A stretch of 64,000 nucleotides of DNA from Antedon mediterranea. Its lineage: Eukaryota; Echinodermata; Crinoidea; Comatulida; Antedonidae. A program made the translations under genes and the position numbers. The DNA lies in the NCBI RefSeq assembly GCF_964355755.1, contig NC_092677.1, positions 19,190,101 through 19,254,100 on the forward strand. Reading direction: 5' to 3'. Position 1 is the stretch's first letter, and the number at the start of each line of letters is the position of its first letter. The notes below the pieces were generated by a model. The model worked only from the letters and a program-made list of their open reading frames with translations. It ran no database searches and had not been told where the DNA came from. Shown one piece after another: positions 35,917 to 45,388 of this stretch.

Positions 35917-37520
35917 CAGGGGCGGTCGCAGGACTATTTTAAGGGGGTTGCCCAAGAATCCTCAGGTAGTGAGTATTTTCGTCATAGTCGCACCCCCCCC
36001 CCCCACCCCCCATGGTCGCAAATAATACTCTTGCACGTAAAATTCACGATTAGTAGAAATGAAACTCTATATCGCAGGGCCGTAGCCAGGATCTGTCAAG
36101 GGGGGGTTCGGACACTAAATATTTGGGTCAACCCCCCCCCCCCCTCCCTGATGCGAAGCGAATTTTGTTAAATGACACCCCTAGATGGCCGGAAAAGACA
36201 CTCTCGTGCAGCATGCTATATAACCAATGAGCAAAAAGATCGTACTTTTTTCCTCCTCCTCAAACACGTCGATAATTTAAATGACGATAACTATTTGTTG
36301 CCGTATGTTAGATGCGCGTGCTCTGTGCGGAACCGCCGATTGTTTGATCATTTACTCCGTATTTTGTTTTGCGTTCAAGTTCAATGCGAACGTATATCTA
36401 GGAGCAGCCCCGAAAAAAGCACACTGGGCGAAGGCAAATGCTATTTGCTAGTTCTATCTATAATATTTATTTACAGAAATTTGTTGAAGAATATAAATAT
36501 GTAAATAGGTGATATTGATACATTTTAGTACGTATCGGCTGGTGGTCTAGAAAAAAATAATCGGATGCCATAATGTGAACTACAGTACTTGATACCATAG
36601 ATATTATAGTGTAAAATATTAATATTCACTATAATCCTCTATGATACATTATACTTCATAGTCACACATAAATACTGATGTACGTCGGAAGGCTATATAC
36701 TTTATGCATGCTGCCTGACTGCCAGTGATCTAAACAATTATAGGTACGCAGTTTGTCTGGCGGTGTCCTTTGTACGAATCGTTCGTGCGCCAGCTCGCTA
36801 TGAGACGCGTCAATATCATGCTACATGCAGGGACCAAACATTTATTTTTCAGGTTAAAATCGGCAATTCATTTGCAGCTTTTAGAAATTTACAGACACGT
36901 ATCACTAGTTGACGCTCATACAGAGAAGAAGGTTCACGAACAAGTTTACGAATTTTTCAATTTACAAACAACTTTTTGTACTGTGGGGCACGTATTTGGA
37001 GGATTTTTGGAGATGAGGGTGAGGTATTGGACATGTCGGGGATGGGGGTTCGCAGTTGGTTAAGGGGGGTTCGCTGTAAAGGGGGGGTTCGCCCGAACCA
37101 TAAAAACCCCCCCTGGCTACGGGCCTGTATCGGGCTACAGTACCAAAATAGATTGTATAAACGCCTGTTTTTTCCGCCGGTAAAACACAAGCGACAAACA
37201 ATAGGATAAACTTATTTGCGTTCAATGCGAAAGTTTAGAGGAGGTCCCCGACGAAGGTACTTCCGGTAATGTAATAAATTCTAGCAATTAACATCACTTA
37301 ATATAAATTGAATTATTATCAATTACTGTATGAATTATTTTGAAATAAATGCTAAATAAGTCAGTAAAACCAAAATTTCCACTGTACAACGACACTCCAG
37401 AAAAGAAAATATGAAAAAGAAGCAACACTTATTTCAAAGTCCGTAACGTCCGTAATTATTACGGAAATTCGCCCAAATTTTACGGACGTAGGGAAATGAA
37501 GATAAATAGGGTACTACGGA
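35917..37520 (+). mobile_element. Repeat X, left copy, split by another insertion
   Basis: It begins caggggcggtcgcaggacta and, after removal of the insert at 36,075-37,127, continues through accggcggaaaa-type, tacttccggtaatg-type and 'acggacgtagggaaatgaag' blocks. The reverse complement of the same order of blocks lies at 41,600-42,204. The end sequence caggggcg/cgcccctg is hAT-like. No matching 8-bp duplication joins the two copies. Confidence 0.55.
36075..37127. mobile_element. cagggccgtagccagg-type DNA element, copy 2 (1053 bp)
   Basis: Starts cagggccgtagccagg and ends ccctggctacgggcctg, with exact 5-bp flanks tatcg (36,070-36,074 and 37,128-37,132). It is the uninterrupted sister of the element at 25,205-29,328 and allows the insertion point of the 3-kb foldback to be read exactly. 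No transposase. Confidence 0.8.
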
Positions 37521-37553
37521 AATACTTTTAAGTATTTCCGTAGTACCCTATTT
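37504..37553. repeat. Perfect 50-bp palindrome
   Basis: aaatagggtactacggaaat, then actt, is followed after a TT centre by its exact complement. It marks the inner edge of repeat X and could form a 24-bp hairpin. Confidence 0.8.
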
Positions 37554-39534
37554 ATTTAAAAATGATGGGGAATCCCCGGCAAAATGCAATGATTATGGAG
37601 AAATCAACGACCCATATGACGGGGTTTACCACGAACACAATTTGTAGTCCTCTTTCGTATCTTCCCACCCACACAAGCAATCCAAACAGTCAACAAAACA
37701 AAAATGCTGACCGCCGGTAAATTATGCACGGTATTTTGTACTGCTGGTTAATGTTACACTGCAGTCTGTTCAGACCCTGGACTTTTATAACGTTAATGGT
37801 TAATATCTATATTATAAGTGAGAGAGTTTGTCTGTCTGTTTGTTTGTTTGTTCGTTATACAAAATTTTGTTACTGCACATAATCTCACATATGGGGTATC
37901 AAAATGACCGCAATTGTACCGGGAATGTTCTAAGCTATATTTCAACATCATCCGCCACCTAGGATCCAAGTTAGGGACCAAAATGTGGTCAAACCCCCCA
38001 CTTTCGATGTTTGTTCGTTATAAAAATTTCTGTTTCTGCACGTAACCATACGTATGGGGTATTAAAATGATGGCAATTGTACCCGGAAGGTTTTAAACTA
38101 CATTTAAAAAAATTCCCCTGACTCCTGGGGTTTTTGTGGGAGGGGTGGGAGGGGTGGGCGGGGGTGGTGTGGTGCTTTGTGATGTCATTTTTTGCTAGGG
38201 CTCGGGGTTGTAGGCTATTGAATTGTAAAATTATACTACAAAAGTTTTACAGTATTTTAATTATCCTCAGCAAGGCGTATATAGATATACATATTTTATT
38301 CATTAACCAATATGACACCTATTCATTTACACATTTAGCAAAGTACTTTAACCATATCCAGCTATGTATCGTCTCTTGGATTGTCTCAGTACAAACATCC
38401 ATTCCTGTGTGAACATACAAACGTTGTTTACTGTTACTGTGTTCAACTACACCACCAATCCTCCAAGGGAAAAACGCCCATTGTGGGAGAGTGGGGTTGG
38501 GAGATAGGGTTTGGGTTCAGGGGATAGTGGGGATTTTGCTTACACCAGAATTGTGGTTGGAAAATGTTAAAGTATTTAATCATCCCTGGGAAGCGGATGG
38601 GAGGTTGGGGTGGGGATGTAGGCCTATAGCACCATGACCGAAACTGTATTTGACAACTGCCACTGAGGAATTATGGGTTGGGAGTGATAATAACATAATT
38701 TGTACTGGGGTGTAGTGTAGTAGGGGGAGGAGGAGCGAAAATACTAGCTTAGTGAAGTAGCCTATATGATTGGATTGTACTAAGGAAAGTTACTAAATTT
38801 GAACTGTCCAGGGGAGGAGTCAAGGTTTGTTGGTGGCTGGGGTGGTGAAAGGAGAAAGAAGGCTGGGGGACCGCAGTATCTAAATTACATATTTTAATTA
38901 TCAGCCAATATGACACCTATTCATTTACACAATTTACAACGTACCATTTAACCATTATTAGACCCATCGTAGCTATGCATACTCCTCTCAATTCGAAGCT
39001 TAGGTTGAATTGAATTTGTCCATCACTGGGAAGAATTTGTTTTTAAGAAAGAGTATGGGGTGTTATTGAAGAGGGGTGGAGGTTGGCGAGTATAGACAGA
39101 TACTCATGGCGTCGGGTGTTATGTACTGAGAAGGCTGTAAACTAATTTTGAAACCCGCCCTGGGGCGGGTATAATTGCTAGTATTATAATATGAGTGAGT
39201 TTAAGGGTGGGGAGTTGGGTCGAATAAATAATTGGTATACCATGTTCATGTAACAGAACCTCGATCCCCGCATAGTATTGTTTTCAGAAACAAGATATTG
39301 CGAGGGCCGAGGTTCTTTGGAGTCGCTGGCTATCTATAAAATTACAGTAGACTGTTTTGTCGAAATAGGTGTTTGTTTACGTTGAGGAAAAAGTGAGGAA
39401 ATGTTAAGCTTTTGATTTTGGAATTATTTCCAGCTTCTTGTGTGTGGACAATAATACTTAAAACTCGTTTTGCTATGAAATCTTGTCTAATTCACATTCT
39501 GAAATACAAATATCATGAAAGTAAAAAAAAAACA
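37554..39534. other. Repetitive, G-rich intergenic region
   Basis: 37,850-37,945 and 38,010-38,105 are two diverged copies of one block ('gttcgttata', 'tatggggtat.aaaatga', 'aattgtacc.gga'). A 'gtctgtttgtttgttt' run lies at 37,829-37,851. 38,100-39,130 is full of ggggtggg and gggttggg tracts. 'cccgccctggggcgggtata' at 39,152-39,171 is a short palindrome. No gene seen. Confidence 0.5.
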
Positions 39535-39778
39535 CTATTGGTTGTCTGCTGCAGCATCCGGGATAGTTCTGCTGTTTCGCCGTCGATGCTTGCGTGCCCA
39601 TCGCCAGATCCGCGTCGAAGCCACGGCACACGAATTCGCCAACGGTTGGGAAGTAGTACCTTCCTGTTGATTACTGCCTACTGTTGCGTTATCACCATCA
39701 ATGGCTGGCGTCGTGGTCTCGTCACGACGTGCCACTACATCTCCTTGGTGTTGGTTCGTAGCACTATGATCCATTGCT

Positions 39779-40532
39779 CTATTTATCTTCGCTCTCAACT
39801 AACTGTCGTCTAGTCAGTAACGCATGTGACTCCTCATTTGAGCGGGAATGTCCAACTTCTTGAACATCGGCTACACCATTAGCACGATTAAATTTGCGTT
39901 GCCTGATTTCAACTATGTATTCGCATAGCTGTGCAAATTCTTCCTCTGCTTCGCGTTTCATTTCCATCCTCATTTCTTTTCTCAGAAAATATCTCTTTCT
40001 AAAACCGTCATCTGGATCTGGGAAAATCTGTAAATTATTCGCATTTTCATCACGATTTCTTGATTTCAAACTCATTTCGTATGCGTGTGCACACATCCGA
40101 CGTCTGTTTTCATAATATTGTATTTTTTCATCTGTCGTTCCTCCGGAGAAAGCACCAGCAGGTGGTTCTTGTAAATTTTTATATCGGCTAAGTCGACGTA
40201 ATCGGACATCAGATCAGTAAACCGTTGAATCTCAGAACGGGCACTTGCTAGCAAGTTTCTGATTGTTCCAGCATCACAATCATTTGTTGAATTTACTGGA
40301 ACTTGTTTAGGTCTTCTAAACGATGACGGTAATTCGAGAGAGCGCTCTCGGTTGTTCGGTTCATGTCTACGACGGATCCCAGACTTATGCACAGGACCTT
40401 AATAACAAAAGAAATGAAACTGAATTTTTGTACAGTATATAGGCCTAAATCAATTTAATAATTCATGCAATTACAGTATTATATAATAAAAATACTACAT
40501 AAGTAAATTATCTTACCATTTGGCATATCCAT
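39779..40532 (-). pseudogene. Unrecognised basic, coiled-coil-like protein with a frameshift
   Basis: On the minus strand: exon 40,517-40,532 (M-D-M-P-N plus one base, donor g|gtaaga), then an exon from 40,397 (acceptor ttaag|). The joined frame reads through RNLLASARSEIQRFTDLMSD but stops at 40,072. A second frame opens at about 40,220 and continues with EPPAGAFSGGTTDEKIQYYE, RRRMCAHAYEMSLKSRN, then a charged helix EMRMEMKREAEEEFAQLCEY and QRKFN, to a TAA/TAG region at 39,779. One indel between about 40,080 and 40,220 would join the two. The start and intron look real. Whether the indel is a mutation, an assembly error or allelic is unknown, and I do not recognise the family. Confidence 0.42.
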
Positions 40533-40719
40533 TTAAAAATTCTCTTAGATTTCTAGTTAATAATAGCAGATGTGGTCAGTATAAAACGATCTTCTTCGTT
40601 TTAGCTGTTCAATTGAATGTTTATTATTGCCGTTTCCATAGTACAATTTGACCCGCATTCACTAGTAAAACGCGCGCGTACCAACACACGGAAATGATGA
40701 GCGCGCGTGTCTCAGTGCA

Positions 40720-40878
40720 ATGTGCAATTCGGAAATGGTTGAAATGGAGCGAACTCTAAATGCGCAGACAGAAAGTGGGGAAACACCGATGGAATACGTC
40801 TTGCTGAAGTTGCAAAGCTTCTTCAATAACGATTTGGAAGCCATGGACAGCATGTGTAGCGAGAATTGCGGATTCTGA
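40720..40878 (+). CDS. Small frame divergent from the unknown minus-strand gene
   Basis: 52 residues from ATG: MCNSEMVEMERTL, then ETPMEYVLLKLQSFFNNDLE and a Cys-containing end, stopping at TGA. It starts about 190 bp from the start of the minus-strand gene, and the gap contains cgcgcgcg, so a shared promoter is possible. It may be the first part of the SOCS-box gene that follows in another frame. Not recognised by itself. Confidence 0.3.
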   Translation: MCNSEMVEMERTLNAQTESGETPMEYVLLKLQSFFNNDLEAMDSMCSENCGF

Positions 40879-40882
40879 TTAA

Positions 40883-41119
40883 CAGCGAGTGTTGTTATTG
40901 AAGGATCAGATATATTTTGTCTTTATGACAGCAATGGCAACATTCGAGAGGCTGCAAGAGCCTCTAAGATCACACCTGATTACAATGAACGATACTCCCC
41001 GGTCTTTGAAACATCTCTCCAGATTGTTTATTCGCGACTATTTTGGCCGAAATGACTTATCAAAGTTAAGTTCGCTTCCACTACTAAAGCGAATCATCTT
41101 ATGTACGAATAATGCCTAG
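40883..41119 (+). pseudogene. SOCS-box fragment (ASB-like)
   Basis: After an acceptor-like gattaacag| at 40,882 the frame reads ...ATFERLQEPLRSHL, then PRSLKHLSRLFIRDYFGR and LSSLPLLKRIIL, to TAG at 41,119. SLKHLSRLFI fits the BC box that binds elongin B/C, and LSSLPLLKR resembles the Cul5 box (its final Pro is replaced by Leu). Such boxes end ASB and related E3-ligase adaptors. No ankyrin or other substrate domain is visible upstream, so this is either the last exon of a gene whose other exons are missing or a retained fragment. Confidence 0.4.
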
Positions 41120-41442
41120 TGTGAGACAATACAAAAGAGACAGAGGAAATAAATTGCTTAATTTAGAATGAACAGAGTACCTGTTCAATTTGAAAGGACC
41201 CCCTTTCCCGGTTTATTTTTGCCGGTTGCATTCAGCAACAACTGTTGTTTTTGTTTCTTGATATTTTCGCAATAATGTTAACATAAAACTATCCTATTAA
41301 TTTAATGTGAATAGCTTACATTATCAACTTCGACAAAACAATTTTTTCCTACATTAATGGACAAAAGTGCAATCAACAAGTTCCTTGCTATAAAAATAAT
41401 TGATAGTTTATATAGTATATGGGTATCGCGTTCGTTTCAGTG

Positions 41443-42304
41443 CAGTGGCGGACGTAGGGAGGTGTTTCCCCAGTTGCCCGGGCAACACCCTTAATTTCAT
41501 ACCTAAATGGTTTTTTTTTCTGCCAATAAACTAAAATTTAGATCCCATTTCATCATATTATAGATTAACTATTAACGTTATAGAAGTCAAGGGTTGGAAA
41601 AGACTATATTTATCTTCATTTCCCTACTTCCGTAATATTTGGGCGAATTTCCGTAATAATGACGGACGTTCCGAACTTTGAAAAACATTGTTTAATTGCT
41701 TCTTTCAGAGAATTTCGATGGTGGTTGTACAGTTGTTTATAGTGGATAAATGAAAATGAATTTAGGAAATTGTGGTTTTACTGACTTATTTAGCATTTAT
41801 TTCAAAATAATAAAATTTAACGTTTTGCTCAATATATTTATAGCAGCAGCTTCACATTTTTTTTCTGAATTATTTTAATTATTAATTGATAATAATTGAT
41901 TTGTATTTATTGATTTTAATTGCTAGAATTCATTAAATTACCGGAAGTACCTACCAAACAATGTTATCCTATTGTTTTTCGTTTGTGTTTTACCGGCGGA
42001 AAAAAACAGGCGTGATACGATCTGGTTGCTACTGTGTAGCCCGATATAGAGTATCATTTCTATTTATCGTGAATTTTACGTGCGAGCGTACCATTTCCGG
42101 CCATCTAGGGGTGTCATTTAACAAAAATTCGCAAATACTTAGTGTCTACGGTCCTCTGAGGACTCTTGGGCAACCCCCTTAAAATAATTCTGCGATCGCC
42201 CCTGATATGATGAAATGGGATCTCAATTTTTATTTAGTGGCAGAAAAAAACATTTAGTATGAAATTAAGGGTGTTGCCCGGCAACACCCGTGCGTCCGCC
42301 CCTG
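41443..42304. mobile_element. Foldback (cagtggcggacg type) holding a copy of repeat X
   Basis: Left arm 41,443-41,561 (cagtggcggacgtaggga..., gggcaacacccttaatttca, ...atcccatttcatcatat) and right arm 42,205-42,304 (its complement, ending cgtccgcccctg) form an inverted repeat. The centre would read catcatatgatg. The segment 41,562-42,204 is inserted there with 'atat' at both edges and is the reverse complement of parts of 35,917-37,520. Confidence 0.65.
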
Positions 42305-43034
42305 ACTATCGTAATTCGCCGATAGACAACAACTCTAGTCTCAGAATGATTTTCTTCATTTCGTCAGGTATCAATAATTCAGTTTACAAAAATAACAAAT
42401 TTCTTCACATTTCTGAAGATTTCGAATCCTTTTAAGGTGCATCATCAACTTTAATATGATTCTTTATCATCCCTGTACAGTCACTCCCTGATATTAATAA
42501 ACTAGTGTAAATTAATAAGCATACTCATCCTAACAAGGCTTCGTGAGACCAGATAGTATTATAATAATTGCAAAAAAAAAACGTCACAAGAGTCATTGGT
42601 ACCCGGCCGTAAACAAACCAACAAAAATGTTACTTTCGTCTGACAAAGCTTACCTGGATTTGTGATAGGTGCCTAATTGCCATTCGAATTTGGAATGATA
42701 TCCAGAACAAAATCAAATCAAAATCTCGTTGTTAAATATTAACTGATGCATTGTGATGAAAGGTGAAAAATCCGGGTACTCCTTCTTGATTAGGCCTACA
42801 AAAAAAGCATGACATTATTGACCACAAGTATTCTTTTTTCTTCGAAAGTTGGAGGTCAAACTGGCCAGTTTGATTGAGAATTTCTTAAAATCCAAAATCA
42901 TGAAAAATAAAGATTTATAAAATCAGACTTTTAATAGCACATTTTGCAGTATTAATGAAGTTATTCACTTCCATAGAAAAAAATGATTTCATTTATTAAA
43001 AGAAATTAAAATTTAACCAAAAACCCATGGACTT
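42305..43034. other. AT-rich intergenic sequence
   Basis: No recognisable gene, RNA or repeat. Confidence 0.45.
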
Positions 43035-43350
43035 GCCTTACGAGAGTCGGTGGTTCTTTAAAAGAGGTGGTCACTTACGAGAGGTGTGGTCATTAAGAAA
43101 GGTGGTCGCTTACGAGAGGTGATCGATTATGAGAGGCGGTCCCTTATGAGAGGTGTGGTCGTTAAAAAAGGTGGTCAGACGCTTACGAGAGATGATCGAT
43201 TATTAGAAGCGATCCCTTATGAGAGGGGGGTGATCACTTACGAGAGGTGTTCGATTTTGAGAAGTGGTCTCTTAACAGAGAGATGGTGGTCGTTCAATAG
43301 AGGTGGTCGTTACTGGATTTGGTCGATTATGAAAAGTGGTCCCTCGTTTA
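43035..43350. repeat. Degenerate tandem repeat (about 21 bp, tacgagaggtggtc)
   Basis: Irregular copies of 'cttacgagaggtggtc' and 'gattatgagaggcggtcc' alternate for about 300 bp. The open frame across it is a by-product of the repeat. Confidence 0.75.
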
Positions 43351-43448
43351 CGAGATAGCTAAGTAAAGAGATGCATTTGCACATGATTTAGACCAGGGAA
43401 GAGTTAAATTACATGTAATTTAACTCTTCCCTGTTTACACATAGGTTT

Positions 43449-43737
43449 GTAAAATATATATTTTCTACATTAGCTGGCGATAGTAACTACATTAGCTGTT
43501 GACCGTTTCTACATCAGCTGGCGATAGTACCAACAGTAGCTGTTGACCGTTTCTACATCAGCTGGCGATAGTAACTACAGTAGCTGTTGACCGTTTCTAC
43601 ATCAGGGCGATAGTAACTACAGTAGCTGTTGACCGTTTCTACATCAGCTGGCGATAGTAACTACATTAGCTGTTAACCGTTTCTACATCAGCTGGCGATA
43701 GTAACTACAGTAGCTGTTGACTGTTTCTACATTAGCT
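43449..43737. repeat. Minisatellite, 44-bp unit, about 6.5 copies
   Basis: The unit runs tttctacatcagctggcgat, agtaactacagtagctgttg, accg. One unit has lost 'gctg' and some vary at single bases (cagtagc/cattagc). Confidence 0.9.
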
Positions 43738-43805
43738 GGTGTTGATTTTTATTTACAAAAACAATGATCACCTCCATATATACTCTTTTGCTGAAAATAA
43801 ACCTA

Positions 43806-43988
43806 AAGCGTGGTTCCCACTAGCGACGCAACACAAGGACGTAACCTAACGCAAGTGAATTGACCAATCACAAGCGATGGCATTATTCGCTTGTGATTGC
43901 TAACTGTCTATAACTTCGCTTGTCATTGGTTAAAACGCTTGCGTTGCGTTTATGTCCTTGCGTTACGTTCTAGTGGGAACCAAGCTTA
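43806..43988. mobile_element. MITE, about 180 bp
   Basis: aagcgtggttcccactagcg at the left and ctagtgggaaccaagctt at the right are inverted, with inner complementary blocks (caaggacgtaac..cgcaag; ccaatcacaagcgatgg against its complement near 43,880-43,930). This is a compact hairpin-type MITE. Confidence 0.75.
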
Positions 43989-45246
43989 AATAGCATGCAT
44001 AGGCCTACACCAATATTCGTAGTAACAAGAGTATGTTGTTCAACTTCAATCAATATAATAAATAAAGATATTAGTTAATAATAATTCATCATCATTCAAA
44101 ATGGCAATGATAATTTTTTTTTAAATCAATTACTATAGATATAGAAGGAATAATATGAAAAATGTTTGATACTGTCATTAACACATATTGACTGAGACTC
44201 TCAGATATATTAAGTATATATATTCTGCAATATATTTTATAAGTCAAATATAATACTTTTTTTTTTCTACGGAAGTAAACAAGGATGTTTATCGTTCAAC
44301 ATAGTGACCAGATTACTGAAAATAAAGACAATTATGGAAACTATAATTTATTACTCTTTATTATGAATATACAATAAACCCAAAGTGATATAAAAATAAT
44401 ACATTTCATGATTTGAGAAAACCAAATAATTTGTTTTCTTTCCTACATTTATTTTCAATTTACAGTACTGTATTCATATTCATAAATGGATTATAATTAG
44501 TTTTGATCTAACTTTTTCTTAGTATGATTATGAATATTTTAAAACCATAAATTAAATTCTATTCAGTAGTTCATTTAAATATAATAACAATTAATTCAGC
44601 ACTATTAACACCCCATATACCAGTCACCCCAATTATAGCCCAAAAAATGTGCTTTTTGTGCAATTAGTGTGCTTATTGAATAATATTGGACATAATAGAC
44701 AGAATCCTTAAAAAAATGGCAAGCATAAAATGTGTATGGCACAGGGTTTGTGATATTGAAATTTGAAAATGACAACCAAACAGGCTCAATTTAAATAAAA
44801 ATTGCAGCAAAAAAGAGATAGAAATGTACATGACTGATTTACGATTTGGCCTCGCTTAGGGCCAACCCTGATTTAGCATTCAATAAGTGTATAAACTCTA
44901 AGAAGTAAGTCAAATCCTGTGCCATACACATTTGGGTCATCTCTCAAGCTCAAAATGACAGAACAAAAGGTTAAATTCAACAAAAAATCCATTGGTTTAA
45001 ATTGCATTTAAAAAAAATTTAATTTGTGACATTAAAATGGCATATTCAATTAAAGTTTAAAAAAATGTTTTTCAAGTGGACAATATATCTTTAAAAGTTT
45101 GTTCATAATTAAGGAGTAGTCACTCAAGTTTACTTATTTATCATTCTGTTTGCCTTAATTATAGAAATGATTTTAGCCATAACGTTCGGTTTTCAGGTAA
45201 TGATGATCTGATTGAAAATTGTAATCCTACATCTTAATGCAGTTCA
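43989..45246. other. AT-rich region downstream of LDHD
   Basis: 44,727-44,765 (aaatgtgtatggcacagggt...) has an inverted match at 44,903-44,935 (aaatcctgtgccatacacat), so an old foldback or repeat covers about 44,620-45,090. No gene. Confidence 0.45.
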
Positions 45247-45252
45247 TTTATT
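45247..45252 (-). terminator. Candidate poly(A) signal of LDHD
   Basis: AATAAA on the minus strand, about 137 nt after the LDHD stop codon. Confidence 0.45.
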
Positions 45253-45388
45253 GGAGAATTTGTATTATATATTTGTTACGATAGAATGTTTGTTTATAGA
45301 TCAGACTCAATCTAGGTCATAAATATGTCGATCCAAGATATGTTTTTTTCAAACCCGTGAAATCTACAGTAATTTAAAGCTGGAATAT

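Noticed and set aside
39535-39798. 87-codon minus-strand continuation (Ser/Ala/Arg-rich) after the unknown gene
   Set aside because: It is in a different frame, starts without an ATG and has no recognisable motif. It might be the end of the same broken gene, but this cannot be supported.
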